Shown here piece by piece: positions 15,694 to 24,495 of a stretch of DNA of 64,000 nucleotides. How positions within the stretch are numbered: position 1 is the stretch's first letter; every line of letters starts with the position of its first letter. The stretch lies in the NCBI RefSeq assembly GCF_902497745.1, contig NZ_CABVHJ010000003.1:281319-345318 (forward strand). The letters run 5' to 3'. The position numbers and the translations under genes were made by a program. Origin of the DNA: Pseudomonas fluorescens (lineage in GTDB: Bacteria; Pseudomonadota; Gammaproteobacteria; Pseudomonadales; Pseudomonadaceae). The notes beneath the pieces were generated by a model that did no database searches, was not told the DNA's origin, and saw nothing but the letters and a program-made list of their open reading frames with translations.

Positions 15694-16698
15694 TCAGTCT
15701 TCGAACTCGCGGCGTTCGGCTTCGATGGCTTCGGCCAGGGCGCGGGCTTCGGCTTCTTCTTCGCTTAGCTCCGGTTCGGGTTCTGGCGCCGATTGTTCGA
15801 GGGCGGCGACAGCGGCCAGGAGTTTTTCCCGGGCTTCGGCGACGCCTAAAATGTCTTCTTCCGGTTCGGCTTCAGGCTCCGCTTCGAGTTCAACTTCAAT
15901 GACCGGTTCGGCGATCTCAGGCTCAACCTCGACCTCTTGAACCTCAGTCTCTGCTTCAACCGACGGTGCCTCACCATCCACCGCATCCCGCAGCAAATCA
16001 TCGAAGTCGGTCTTGATCCCCTCCTCCATGCTGTCCAGTTCCAGCAACAATGTATGGAAACTGGTTTCCTCTTTCTCTTCCTCCGGCTCGGCGCTGGCGT
16101 CGGCCAGTTCCTGCAAGCCCTGCGGCACCGGCGCGTCGTCGAAATCGAGCACCGGGTCGGTTTCCATTTCGCGCAGTTCGGCCAATGGCGGCAGGTCTTC
16201 GAGGTTCTTCAGGTTGAAGTGATCGAGAAACATCTTGGTGGTGGCAAACATCGCCGGTTTGCCCGGCACGTCGCGGTAACCGACGACGCGGATCCACTCA
16301 CGTTCCAGCAAGGTTTTGACGATGTTGCTGTTTACCGCCACGCCACGCACGTCTTCGATCTCGCCCCGGGTGATCGGTTGGCGGTAGGCAATCAGCGCAA
16401 TGGTTTCCAGCAAGGCACGGGAATAACGCTGCGGGCGCTCTTCCCAGAGTCGACCAACCCACGGCGAAAACTTCTCGCGGATCTGCAAGCGATAGCCCGA
16501 CGAGACTTCCTTGAGCTCGAACGCGCGGCCCTCGCAGGACTTGCCCAACAGCGTCAGGGCTTTCTTGAAGACCGCAGGCTCGGGCCGCTCGCCTTCTTCG
16601 AACAGTTCAAACAGGCGCTCAAGGGATTGCGGCTTTCCCGAGGCCAACAGAAAGGCTTCAAGCAGAGGTGCCAGCTCGCGGGGTTCAGTCAGGTTCAT
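15694..16698 (-). CDS. scpB: Chromosome segregation and condensation protein ScpB
   Basis: A 334-residue kleisin-associated winged-helix protein of the SMC-ScpAB complex. The conserved core (residues 1-185) contains RYSRALLETIALIAYRQPIT and GRVVGYRD-like text. The last 150 residues are a very acidic tail (repeated Glu/Pro) beyond the usual length of about 190, a feature seen in pseudomonad ScpB. It follows scpA with 11 bases between them, so the two are one operon. Confidence 0.93.
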   Translation of the reverse strand: MNLTEPRELAPLLEAFLLASGKPQSLERLFELFEEGERPEPAVFKKALTLLGKSCEGRAFELKEVSSGYRLQIREKFSPWVGRLWEERPQRYSRALLETIALIAYRQPITRGEIEDVRGVAVNSNIVKTLLEREWIRVVGYRDVPGKPAMFATTKMFLDHFNLKNLEDLPPLAELREMETDPVLDFDDAPVPQGLQELADASAEPEEEKEETSFHTLLLELDSMEEGIKTDFDDLLRDAVDGEAPSVEAETEVQEVEVEPEIAEPVIEVELEAEPEAEPEEDILGVAEAREKLLAAVAALEQSAPEPEPELSEEEAEARALAEAIEAERREFED

Positions 16699-16709
16699 GT
16701 TTCGACTCG

Positions 16710-17531
16710 TTATTCGGCTCGGGCTCGCACGTGGATCGCGGCGAACGGCTCATTCTGCACCAGCTCGACCAAGGATTCCTTGACCAGTTCAAGGATCGCC
16801 ATAAAGGTCACTACCACACCCAACCTGCCCTCTTCGGCAGTGAACAGCTCGACGAACGGCACAAATCCGCCGCCCTTGAGCCGTTCCAGCACATCACTCA
16901 TGCGCTCGCGGGTCGACAGTGCCTCGCGGCTGACCTGGTGGCTTTCAAACATGTCGCCACGGCGCAGCACTTCGGCCATGCACATCAAAATCTCTTCCAG
17001 CGCGACATCCGGCAACAGCTTGCGCGCGCGGGCTTCCGGGGCGTCGAGCTTGGGCACGATCACATCGCGGCCCACGCGGCTGAGGCCGTCGATACCTTCG
17101 GCGGCCGCCTTGAAGCGTTCGTATTCCTGCAAACGGCGGATCAGTTCGGCGCGCGGGTCGTCTTCTTCGTCTTCGACGGTTTCGGCGCGCGGCAGCAGCA
17201 TGCGCGATTTGATCTCGGCGAGCATCGCGGCCATCACCAGATACTCGGCGGCCAGCTCAAGGCGCACCGACTGCATCAGCTCGACATAACCCATGTACTG
17301 GCGGGTGATTTCCGCCACCGGGATGTCGAGGATGTTGATGTTCTGTTTGCGGATCAGGTAGAGCAGCAGGTCGAGCGGACCTTCGAAGGCTTCAAGAAAG
17401 ACTTCCAGCGCATCCGGCGGGATGTACAGATCCAGCGGCATTTCCATGACCGCCTGGCCATAGACCATGGCAAACGGCAGTTCCTGCTGAGCGCCGGCCT
17501 GGGGATCGACAACGGTTTCCACTGCGGACAT
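16710..17531 (-). CDS. scpA: Segregation and condensation protein ScpA (kleisin)
   Basis: A 273-residue kleisin that bridges the SMC heads. The N-terminal signature FEGPLDLLLYLIRKQNINILDIPVA is visible (from about residue 48), as is LVMAAMLAEIKSRMLLP. The first 40 residues are an extra, poorly conserved leader; translation from the later ATG near residue 22 or 29 is possible. It lies one base after the stop of the YciO-type gene's neighbour frame and just before scpB, in one operon. Confidence 0.92.
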   Translation of the reverse strand: MSAVETVVDPQAGAQQELPFAMVYGQAVMEMPLDLYIPPDALEVFLEAFEGPLDLLLYLIRKQNINILDIPVAEITRQYMGYVELMQSVRLELAAEYLVMAAMLAEIKSRMLLPRAETVEDEEDDPRAELIRRLQEYERFKAAAEGIDGLSRVGRDVIVPKLDAPEARARKLLPDVALEEILMCMAEVLRRGDMFESHQVSREALSTRERMSDVLERLKGGGFVPFVELFTAEEGRLGVVVTFMAILELVKESLVELVQNEPFAAIHVRARAE

Positions 17532-18161
17532 TCAGGCCTCGACCATGAACGGCGTCGGATCGCCGCAACCGACGCGGACCACTTCCGGGTCGTCGCCGGT
17601 CAGGTCGATCACCGTGGAGGCCTTGATGCCGCCGAAGCCGCCGTCGACGATCAAGTCCACTTGGTGCTCGAGCAACTGGCGCATTTCGTACGGATCGCTG
17701 AGCGGGTCTTCATCGCCGGGCATGATCAGGGTCACACTCATCAGCGGCTCACCGAGTTCGGCCAGCAGCGCCAGCGCGATCGGATGGCTTGGCACACGCA
17801 GGCCGATGGTGCGCTTCTTCGGATGCAGCAAAAGACGCGGCACTTCGCGGGTGGCGTTGAGAATAAAAGTGTACGGCCCCGGCAGGTGCGCCTTGAGAAT
17901 ACGGAAGGTGCCGGTGTCGATCTTGGCGTAGTTGCCCAGTTGCGACAGATCGCTGCAGATCAGCGCAAAGTTGTGCTTTTCATCGAGCTGACGCAGGCGG
18001 CGAACACGCTCGATCGCGGTTTTATCGCCGATCTGGCAACCGATCGCATAGGAAGAGTCCGTGGGATAAACCACCACCCCGCCCTTGCGGATGATCTCGA
18101 CCGCCTGTTTGATCAGGCGCGCTTGCGGGTTTTCCGGATGAATCTGGAAAAATTGACTCAC
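17532..18161 (-). CDS. YciO/Sua5-YrdC-type protein
   Basis: A 209-residue cytoplasmic protein of the YrdC/Sua5 superfamily, with the ATP/threonine-binding residues of the family around VVYPTDSSYAIGCQ and KHNFALICSDLSQL. YciO proteins resemble L-threonylcarbamoyl-adenylate synthase, but their role in tRNA t6A synthesis is weak or unproven. The GTG at 18161 (VSQFFQIHPENP) gives the usual length. The frame extends upstream through an ATG at about 18200 inside the PHP gene, but that would overlap it. It directly precedes scpA. Confidence 0.85.
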   Translation of the reverse strand: MSQFFQIHPENPQARLIKQAVEIIRKGGVVVYPTDSSYAIGCQIGDKTAIERVRRLRQLDEKHNFALICSDLSQLGNYAKIDTGTFRILKAHLPGPYTFILNATREVPRLLLHPKKRTIGLRVPSHPIALALLAELGEPLMSVTLIMPGDEDPLSDPYEMRQLLEHQVDLIVDGGFGGIKASTVIDLTGDDPEVVRVGCGDPTPFMVEA

Positions 18162-18174
18162 ATTCTCTACCTGT

Positions 18175-19038
18175 TCAGACGGCGGCAATATCTGTGTCAT
18201 GTTTGAACCGACACCACAGGGGTGGAAGGTCCTCGGGAACCGGCCGGTACTGGCCGATCTCGGACCAGCCGCCAGGGCCATGGAAGTCACTGCCGGCGCT
18301 GACCAGCAGACCGAACTCACGGGCAAGGATTGCCAGGCTGCCGACCTGTTCCGCAGGCTGATGGCCATTGACCACCTCGATTGCATGCCCGCCTGCTTGA
18401 ATATAGTCGGCAATCAGCTTTCGGCGCTTGCTGCGGGTGAAATCGTAGTGCCACGGATGCGCCAGGCTGACCCAGGCACCGGCGGCTCGCAGTGTACCGA
18501 CGGTGTCTTCCAGCGTCGGCCAGTGCAACTTGACGTCACCGAGCTTGCCGGCGCCGAGCCATTTGCGGAATGCCTCAGCGCGATCCTTTACAAAACCTTC
18601 ACGCACCATCCAGTCGGCGAAATGCGGACGGGCCGGGGCGTTGCCGCTGTCGCCCAGTTCCTGCTGGATTTTCCGCGCGCCGTCGAGGGCGCCGGGCATG
18701 CCCTTGAGGGCGAGCTTGCGGCTTATTTCTTCCGACCGCAGCCAGCGGCCATCGTGCAATTTGGCGATCGCCTCGACCAACGGTGCCGCATTGACGTCGA
18801 AACCGTAGCCCAACACATGAATGGTCGCGCCGCCCCAAGTGCAGGACAATTCGACGCCGTTGACCAATTGCATGCCCAACTCAGTGGCGGCCGTACGCGC
18901 TTCGGCGAGGCCCTCGAGGGTGTCGTGGTCGGTCAACGCCAGGACTCGCACGCCGTTCTCGAACGCACGCGCAACCAGAACCGCAGGCGCCAGGGCGCCA
19001 TCGGAGGCCGTGCTATGGCAGTGCAAATCAACATTCAC
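18175..19038 (-). CDS. PHP-domain phosphoesterase (RNase AM/YciV-like)
   Basis: About 287 residues of a PHP metal-dependent phosphoesterase. Metal motifs are visible in order: DLHCHSTASDG, LTDHDT, NGVELS, LAHPW and SGSDFHGPG. E. coli YciV (RNase AM) is a 5'-3' exonuclease acting on RNA 5' ends and pAp; a similar role is inferred. The GTG at 19038 is chosen because it places the first motif at the usual distance; a TTG at 19056 is the alternative. It ends 14 bases before the YciO-type start, suggesting an operon that runs into scpAB. It is divergent from yciB. Confidence 0.85.
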   Translation of the reverse strand: MNVDLHCHSTASDGALAPAVLVARAFENGVRVLALTDHDTLEGLAEARTAATELGMQLVNGVELSCTWGGATIHVLGYGFDVNAAPLVEAIAKLHDGRWLRSEEISRKLALKGMPGALDGARKIQQELGDSGNAPARPHFADWMVREGFVKDRAEAFRKWLGAGKLGDVKLHWPTLEDTVGTLRAAGAWVSLAHPWHYDFTRSKRRKLIADYIQAGGHAIEVVNGHQPAEQVGSLAILAREFGLLVSAGSDFHGPGGWSEIGQYRPVPEDLPPLWCRFKHDTDIAAV

Positions 19039-19125
19039 GGGGAGTTGTAACCTCAAATCAGCTGGCGCTATCGCGCGCCCATATGTTTGTTATTATGCCG
19101 CCACATCCAGCTTCTGGCTCTCACT

Positions 19126-19722
19126 GTGAAACAATTCATCGATTTCATCCCGCTTCTGCTGTTCTTCATCGTTTACAAACTTGATCCACGGGTCGTCGAC
19201 ATCGCTGGCCATGAAGTGACTGTAGGCGGTATTTACAGCGCCACGGCGATGCTGATCATCAGTTCCCTGGTGGTGTACGGCGCGTTGTTCATCAAACAGC
19301 GCAAGCTGGAAAAGAGCCAATGGCTGACCCTGATCGCCTGCCTGGTGTTCGGCAGCCTGACACTGGCCTTCCACAGCGAAACCTTCCTGAAGTGGAAAGC
19401 GCCGGTGGTCAACTGGCTGTTCGCCGTGGCCTTCATCGGCAGTCACTTTATCGGTGACCGTCTGCTGATCAAACGCATCATGGGCCATGCGCTGACGCTG
19501 CCGGATCCGGTCTGGACCCGCCTGAACATCGCCTGGATCGCCTTTTTCCTGTTCTGCGGGGCCGCCAATCTGTTCGTCGCCTTCACCTTCCAGAGCTACT
19601 GGGTGGACTTCAAGGTGTTCGGCAGCCTGGGCATGACCCTGGTGTTCCTGGTCGCACAGGGCATTTACCTGTCGCGCCATCTGCACGATGCCGATACCAC
19701 AACTCCAAAAACCGAGGACTGA
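19126..19722 (+). CDS. yciB: Inner-membrane septation protein YciB (IspZ)
   Basis: A 198-residue membrane protein with five to six hydrophobic segments, starting from GTG at 19126 ([18 protein letters not shown]). The family blocks [19 protein letters not shown] and [16 protein letters not shown] are present. YciB acts in envelope maintenance and septation in E. coli. It is followed after one base by yciI, as in many pseudomonads. The start at GTG is preferred over the open frame 39 bases further up, which has no ribosome-binding site. Confidence 0.92.
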   Translation: MKQFIDFIPLLLFFIVYKLDPRVVDIAGHEVTVGGIYSATAMLIISSLVVYGALFIKQRKLEKSQWLTLIACLVFGSLTLAFHSETFLKWKAPVVNWLFAVAFIGSHFIGDRLLIKRIMGHALTLPDPVWTRLNIAWIAFFLFCGAANLFVAFTFQSYWVDFKVFGSLGMTLVFLVAQGIYLSRHLHDADTTTPKTED

Positions 19723-19723
19723 C

Positions 19724-20023
19724 ATGCTCTACGCCATCATTGCCACCGACGTCGCCAACTCGCTGGAAGCACGCCTGGCCGCGCGCCCTGCGCATCTGGA
19801 ACGCCTGCAAGCGCTCAAGGGCGAAGGCCGCATCGTATTGGCCGGCCCGCACCCGGCCGTCGACAGCAATGATCCGGGCGCAGCGGGTTTCACCGGCAGC
19901 CTGATCGTCGCCGAATTCGATTCCCTCAGCGCTGCGCAAGCGTGGGCTGACGCCGACCCGTACATCGCCGCTGGCGTGTACGCCAACGTGGTTGTCAAGC
20001 CATTCAAGCAAGTCCTGCCGTAA
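19724..20023 (+). CDS. yciI: YciI-family protein
   Basis: A 99-residue protein of the YciI/YCII family ([20 protein letters not shown]). The family carries a conserved His/Asp pair, seen here as R..HLERL and the [11 protein letters not shown] block. YciI-like proteins include small hydrolases or dehydrochlorinase-like enzymes; the substrate is unknown. It starts one base after the yciB stop, so they are coupled. Confidence 0.9.
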   Translation: MLYAIIATDVANSLEARLAARPAHLERLQALKGEGRIVLAGPHPAVDSNDPGAAGFTGSLIVAEFDSLSAAQAWADADPYIAAGVYANVVVKPFKQVLP

Positions 20024-20145
20024 CTTTCCTGCGCAAGTCTCTCCCACGCGATGAACCTTGTCGGTTCATCGCGTTCTCAATCGCTCATTATTCTCGTTTG
20101 CCTGCCGACAACCTGCCCAATATCCATTTGGAAGCAGGTGTTGCG

Positions 20146-20556
20146 ATGCGCAAGGGTCCGTTGTGTCTGATGTTGGTCACGTTGTCGATCATGGCACCCG
20201 CCCATGGTGAGGAAACCACCGAAGGCGGCAGTTCCACGCCATTGTCGTTAAGCGCCGGCAGCCAGATCACCGAGTTGCAGCAGCGCCTCAAGGCCAGCGA
20301 GCAGCAACGGGAAGAACTGAGCAAACAACTGCAAAATACCGACAATACCCGTGAAAGCGCCCAGCTCGCCCGGTTGCGCCAGGAGAACCAGCGTCTCAAG
20401 CTGCAACTCAAGGAAGCCCAGGCCAGCCCGCTGCCGCGTCTGCTGACTGATCAGCAGCAATGGTTCGTCACGGGCGCCGGAGTAGCGCTATTGGCGCTGC
20501 TCTGCGGTATCTTTGCCAGTGGAGCAAGCCGAAAACGTCGGCAATGGCTAAATTGA
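20146..20556 (+). CDS. Secreted/membrane coiled-coil protein upstream of the Cpx-like genes
   Basis: A 136-residue protein with an N-terminal signal peptide (MRKGPLCLMLVTLSIMAPAH, likely cleaved after HG or AHG). A coiled coil follows at about residues 45-100 (ITELQQRLKASEQQREELSK), then a C-terminal membrane segment (WFVTGAGVALLALLCGIFA) with basic residues after it. This is the topology of SH3-and-anchor (YgiM-like) proteins, but no SH3 domain is present. It ends 7 bases before the response regulator start, so it is likely in its operon and may be part of envelope sensing. Confidence 0.75.
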   Translation: MRKGPLCLMLVTLSIMAPAHGEETTEGGSSTPLSLSAGSQITELQQRLKASEQQREELSKQLQNTDNTRESAQLARLRQENQRLKLQLKEAQASPLPRLLTDQQQWFVTGAGVALLALLCGIFASGASRKRRQWLN

Positions 20557-20563
20557 GTGAGTC

Positions 20564-21241
20564 ATGAGCGAGCTGTTACTGATTGATGATGACCAGGAGT
20601 TGTGCGAACTCCTGAGTAGCTGGCTGAGCCAGGAAGGCTTCCACGTGCGTGCCTGCCATGATGGCCACAGCGCCCGCAAGGCCTTGGCTGAAACGGCCCC
20701 GGCGGCGGTGGTGCTGGACGTGATGCTGCCCGACGGCAGCGGTCTGGAGCTGCTCAAGCAATTGCGCCACGATCACGCCGACCTGCCGGTGCTGATGCTC
20801 TCGGCCCGTGGCGAGCCGCTGGACCGCATCCTCGGCCTGGAGCTGGGCGCCGACGATTATCTGGCCAAACCTTGTGATCCGCGCGAACTGACTGCGCGCC
20901 TGCGTGCGGTGTTGCGCCGCAGTCACCCGGCCGCCGTGTCGACACAACTCGAATTGGGCGACCTGAGTTTCAGCCCGGTGCGTGGTGTGGTCAGCATCGA
21001 CGAAAAAGAACTGACCCTTACCGTGTCCGAAAGCCGTCTGCTCGAAGCGCTGCTCAAGCAGCCTGGCGAACCACTGGACAAACAGGAACTGGCGCAGCTC
21101 GCCCTCGGCCGCAAGCTGACCCTGTACGACCGCAGCCTCGACATGCACGTCAGCAACCTGCGCAAGAAAATCGGCCCGCATCCCGACGGCCGCCCACGCA
21201 TCGTCGCACTGCGCAGCCGCGGTTACTTCTATAGCCTCTGA
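20564..21241 (+). CDS. CpxR-like response regulator (OmpR family)
   Basis: A 225-residue two-domain regulator. The receiver has the acidic pocket D8-D10, phospho-acceptor D52 (VVLDVMLPDGSG), and K in LAKPCDPRE. The C-terminal winged helix ends RIVALRSRGYFYSL. In P. aeruginosa the equivalent is CpxR (PA3204), which responds to envelope stress and activates efflux. The partner sensor is at 22095, with a Spy-like gene between them. Gene order and similarity support the pairing. Confidence 0.88.
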   Translation: MSELLLIDDDQELCELLSSWLSQEGFHVRACHDGHSARKALAETAPAAVVLDVMLPDGSGLELLKQLRHDHADLPVLMLSARGEPLDRILGLELGADDYLAKPCDPRELTARLRAVLRRSHPAAVSTQLELGDLSFSPVRGVVSIDEKELTLTVSESRLLEALLKQPGEPLDKQELAQLALGRKLTLYDRSLDMHVSNLRKKIGPHPDGRPRIVALRSRGYFYSL

Positions 21242-21259
21242 ATCGCGCCCATTCCCACT

Positions 21260-21341
21260 GTAGGAGCTGCCGAAGGCTGCGATCTTTTGATCTTGTTTTT
21301 AAAAGGCAGATCAAAACATCGCAGCCTTCGGCAGCTCCTAC
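21260..21341. repeat. Inverted repeat pair (family B)
   Basis: Opposed GTAGGAGCTGCCGAAGGCTG copies lie between the response regulator and the Spy-like gene. It could act as a transcript hairpin separating the two. Confidence 0.9.
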
Positions 21342-21472
21342 ACAGGGCATGTGTAAGGTTGGACGCGAAGCGTCTTTACCGAAGCTTTACCCAGCGCTGA
21401 CCGCCGCTGACCTTGATCTCCGTAATCTGTACTCATCCGGAACGTACCGGGAACGAGACAAGGAGATTCACC

Positions 21473-21922
21473 ATGCGCAAGACTCTTATCGCTCTGATGT
21501 TCGCTGCCGCTCTGCCAACCGTCGCCATGGCCATGCCGCAAGACGGCGGCCCGATGGGTGGCCCGCTTGACGGCCCACGCCACGGCGGTCAGATGCACGG
21601 CATGCACGGCAAAGGCCCGTACAGCCAACTCGACCTGTCCCGCGAACAGCGCGAGCAGATCCGCAAGATCATGGGCGAGCAGATGCACGAGCGTAAGCAA
21701 GTGGTCGACAAGTACCTGGAAAAACTCTCGCCGGCTGACCAGAAAGCCATGAAGGACGAGATGGCGGCCAACCACAAGAAAGCCGAAACCGATGTCCGCG
21801 CCGTGTTGAAACCGGATCAACAGAAGAAATTCGACGAGATCCAGAAGAAACAGGCCGAGCGTCGCGCCGAATGGGCCGAGTTCAAGGCGTGGAAAGCGCA
21901 ACAGGCGCAAAAGGCGCAATAA
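21473..21922 (+). CDS. Spy/CpxP-like periplasmic chaperone
   Basis: A 149-residue secreted protein with a clear signal peptide (MRKTLIALMFAAALPTVAMA). A His/Met/Gly-rich segment follows (residues 25-50, GGQMHGMHGKGP), then charged helices with LDLSREQREQIRKIM and LKPDQQKKFDEIQ, the LTxxQ-type repeats of the Spy/CpxP family. It is predicted to bind unfolded protein in the periplasm and perhaps metal. It sits between a CpxR-like regulator and a CpxA-like sensor and is probably their target or feedback partner. AAGGAG lies just upstream. Confidence 0.88.
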   Translation: MRKTLIALMFAAALPTVAMAMPQDGGPMGGPLDGPRHGGQMHGMHGKGPYSQLDLSREQREQIRKIMGEQMHERKQVVDKYLEKLSPADQKAMKDEMAANHKKAETDVRAVLKPDQQKKFDEIQKKQAERRAEWAEFKAWKAQQAQKAQ

Positions 21923-21935
21923 TGTTCTAGCTTCA

Positions 21936-21965
21936 GGCCCGACGGCTCACCCCGTCGGGCCTGTT
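21936..21965 (+). terminator. Rho-independent terminator after the Spy-like gene
   Basis: GGCCCGACGG pairs with CCGTCGGGCC (10 bp, 6-base loop), followed by TGTTTT. Confidence 0.85.
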
Positions 21966-21979
21966 TTCACTGGAACCCT

Positions 21980-22063
21980 GTAGGAGCTGCCGAAGGCTGC
22001 GATCTTTTGATCTTGATCTTAAAAAACAAAATCAAAAGATCGCAGCCTTCGGCAGCTCCTACA
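21980..22063. repeat. Inverted repeat pair (family B)
   Basis: Opposed GTAGGAGCTGCCGAAGGCTG copies lie directly after the terminator, about 30 bases before the sensor kinase start. Confidence 0.9.
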
Positions 22064-22094
22064 GGGGTTTTTGTTGTTGTTTTGAGGATTTTCT

Positions 22095-23435
22095 GTGCGT
22101 TCATTGTTCTGGCGTATTCTCGCGAGCTTCTGGCTGGCCATCGCTCTGGTGGCCGGGCTGTCCATTCTGCTCGGGCACATGCTCAACCAGGACGCGTGGA
22201 TCCTCAGCCGCCATCCGGGCCTCAACACCCTCGCCGGCGAATGGACACAAACTTACGAAGCCCAAGGCGAAGAAGCTGCTCAGGACATTCTCGAACAGCG
22301 CAAACGCCAATATCACATCGACGTTCAGGTGCTCAACGAGAGCGGCGATCCGGTGGTACGCGGTACTTTCCCCCGGCGCGCCGCCGCCTTCGAAGCGCGG
22401 CAGAACAACGATGACCGACGTCTGCCATGGCGGCGCCTGACCGACGAGTTCACCAGCGAAAAAACCGGTGACACCTACCTGTTCATCTACCGCATCCCGC
22501 ACCCGGAACTCGACGCCTGGCACCGCGAAAGCCTGCTCTGGCCGCTGAGTGCGCTGGGCATTGCGCTGGTGGTGCTGACCTTGTTCAGTCTGTTGGTGAC
22601 CTTCTCCATCACCCGCCCGCTCAGCCGTTTGCGCGGCGCAGTGCATGATCTCGGGCAGACCACGTATCAGCAGAACAGCCTGGCGAAACTGGCCAACCGC
22701 CGCGACGAGTTCGGCGTACTCGCCACCGATTTCAACCGTATGGGCGCGCGCCTGCAAAGCCTGATCGGCAGCCAGCGCCAGTTGCTGCGCGACGTGTCTC
22801 ATGAATTGCGCTCACCGCTGGCACGGCTGCGGATTGCTCTGGCACTGGCGGAACGGGCCAACCCTGAAGAACGTGAAAAACTTTGGCCACGACTGACCCG
22901 CGAATGCGATCGGCTGGAAGCGTTGATCAGCGAAATTCTGGTATTGGCTCGGGTCGATGCCGACAACGCCAGTGCCGAAGATGTGGATCTGAATGCGCTG
23001 CTCGGCACGTTGCAGAAGGATGCGAAGCTTGCATCGCCGGAGCAGATCGTGTGCCTCGATGCCGAACCGCAACTGAATCTGAAGGGCTGGCCGACCATGA
23101 TCGAGCGCGCCGTTGATAACCTGCTTCGCAATGCCCAGCGCTTCAACCCGGAAGGTCAGGCGATTGAGATGCAGGCTTCGCGTCAGGGCGAAAAAATTGT
23201 CGTGAGTGTGCGTGACCATGGGCCGGGGGTGCAGGCCGAGCATTTGAGTCAGCTGGGCGAGCCGTTTTACCGGGCGCCGGGGCAGACGGCGGCGGGACAT
23301 GGCTTGGGGCTGGCGATTGCGCGAAGGGCGGCGGAGCGCCATGGCGGGAGTTTGACGTTGGCCAATCATCCGCAGGGCGGGTTTGTTGCGAGTCTGGAAT
23401 TGCCGCTTGTACCCGGGGCTGTCGTCCAACCCTAA
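22095..23435 (+). CDS. CpxA/CpxS-like sensor histidine kinase
   Basis: A 446-residue inner-membrane sensor starting with GTG after GAGGAT. Membrane segments lie at residues 8-28 and about 148-170, flanking a 120-residue periplasmic domain. They are followed by HAMP (SITRPLSRLRGAV), the phospho-accepting H236 (RDVSHELRSPLARL), and the N (DNLLRNAQRF), G1 (DHGPGV) and G2 (GHGLGLAIA) boxes. It is the likely partner of the CpxR-like regulator at 20564. Family B repeats and a terminator isolate it from the Spy-like gene, so it may have its own promoter. Confidence 0.88.
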   Translation: MRSLFWRILASFWLAIALVAGLSILLGHMLNQDAWILSRHPGLNTLAGEWTQTYEAQGEEAAQDILEQRKRQYHIDVQVLNESGDPVVRGTFPRRAAAFEARQNNDDRRLPWRRLTDEFTSEKTGDTYLFIYRIPHPELDAWHRESLLWPLSALGIALVVLTLFSLLVTFSITRPLSRLRGAVHDLGQTTYQQNSLAKLANRRDEFGVLATDFNRMGARLQSLIGSQRQLLRDVSHELRSPLARLRIALALAERANPEEREKLWPRLTRECDRLEALISEILVLARVDADNASAEDVDLNALLGTLQKDAKLASPEQIVCLDAEPQLNLKGWPTMIERAVDNLLRNAQRFNPEGQAIEMQASRQGEKIVVSVRDHGPGVQAEHLSQLGEPFYRAPGQTAAGHGLGLAIARRAAERHGGSLTLANHPQGGFVASLELPLVPGAVVQP

Positions 23436-23458
23436 AAGCCACCCTCACCCCGGCAAAG

Positions 23459-23798
23459 CCCCTCACCCCAGCCCTCTCCCGGAGGGAGAGGGGGCCGACC
23501 GAGGTGTCTTGCGTCAGACATCGACCTGAAGAACCGAGTCGATTATGGATTCGGAAGCTTGATCAACTTTGAATTCGACTCAAACCGAAGCCGATTCTGG
23601 ATTCCACGAAATCAACTCAAACGAATTCGATTCTGGATTCCACGAAATCAACTCAAACGAATTCGATTCTGGATTCCACGAAATCAACTCAAAACGAAGC
23701 CGGTTCTGGATTCAGCGAAGAGCGTTCAGGTCGGCGTACCTCTAAAGCATCCCCCAATCAGTCCCCTCTCCCTCTGGGAGAGGGTTAGGGTGAGGGGC
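23459..23798. repeat. Composite repeat with a 36-bp tandem array (family D)
   Basis: The ends are an inverted pair rich in CCCTCACC...CCCTCTCCC and its complement (GGGAGAGGG...GGTGAGGGG). Inside, a 36-bp unit beginning GATTCTGGATTCCACGAAAT repeats at 23593, 23629 and 23665, with a degenerate fourth copy at 23702. Related end sequences occur at 35978-36262 and 56623-56883. The whole 370-base gap between the sensor kinase and nitroreductase genes is this element; no gene is supported in it. Confidence 0.8.
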
Positions 23799-23807
23799 TT
23801 TTGATCT

Positions 23808-24374
23808 TCAGGCCTTACCGGGCCAGGCGCTGACGAACTCAGCCAGATCAACCTTCTCCGCCACACGCGGTTCTTTCTGCGGCGTGCCCAGGTACAAGAA
23901 CGCGATCACTTCTTCACCCTCAACCAAACCCAAACCTTTCGCCACATGCTGCGAATACGCCAGATCCCCCGTACGCCACACCGCACCAATCCCCTGCGCA
24001 TACGCCGCCAGTAAAATCCCGTGGGCCGCACACCCGGCCGCGAGCAACTGCTCGGCCTTCGGATATTTAACGTGTTCCTGCAATTTAGCGATCACCACAA
24101 CCACCAGCGGCGCCCGCAGCGGGCCGTTGCGGGCCTTGTCGATCATCGCTTCGGTGACTTCGCCTTCCTGCATCTGTGCAGCCTCGGCCAGCAACTCGCC
24201 CATCTGCTCACGCGCCGCGCCTTCGACGGTCAGAAAACGATACGGCTGCAAATGCCCGTGATCCGGCGCGCGCAACGCTGCACCAAACAGGGCTTCGCGC
24301 TGCTCCGCAGTGGGGGCCGGTTCGACCAGTCGTGGAACGGAAACACGGTTGAGCAACGCGTCGAGAGCCTGCAT
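23808..24374 (-). CDS. Nitroreductase-family protein (YdjA-like)
   Basis: A 188-residue FMN-dependent oxidoreductase of the short nitroreductase type. Motifs are RAPDHGHLQPYRF near residue 35 and GCAAHGILLAAYAQGIGAVWRTGD near 115, as in E. coli YdjA. The physiological substrate is unknown. It is a single gene, separated from the sensor kinase by a repeat element and divergent from trkH. Confidence 0.9.
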   Translation of the reverse strand: MQALDALLNRVSVPRLVEPAPTAEQREALFGAALRAPDHGHLQPYRFLTVEGAAREQMGELLAEAAQMQEGEVTEAMIDKARNGPLRAPLVVVVIAKLQEHVKYPKAEQLLAAGCAAHGILLAAYAQGIGAVWRTGDLAYSQHVAKGLGLVEGEEVIAFLYLGTPQKEPRVAEKVDLAEFVSAWPGKA

Positions 24375-24495
24375 CGGCCACCTCCTGAGAAAAATGTGCA
24401 GCTATTCTAGCTTCATCTGCCAACAGGATGCCGGTTTACATGCCCTGCCTCACGGGTAGAATGGCGCCCTTCCCACATCAGCCCGAGCGGACTTC

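Noticed and set aside
15937..18206. Two long open frames (450 and 512 codons) on the plus strand opposite scpB, scpA and the YciO gene
   Set aside because: They are antisense shadows of GC-rich genes with clear family motifs on the minus strand.
23593..23722. CRISPR-like array
   Set aside because: The 36-bp units are directly joined with no variable spacers, and no cas genes are nearby; it is a simple tandem repeat in a composite element.
23559..23804. 81-codon open frame through the tandem repeat
   Set aside because: It starts and ends in repeat sequence, has no ribosome-binding site, and its repeats explain the open frame because the period is a multiple of three.
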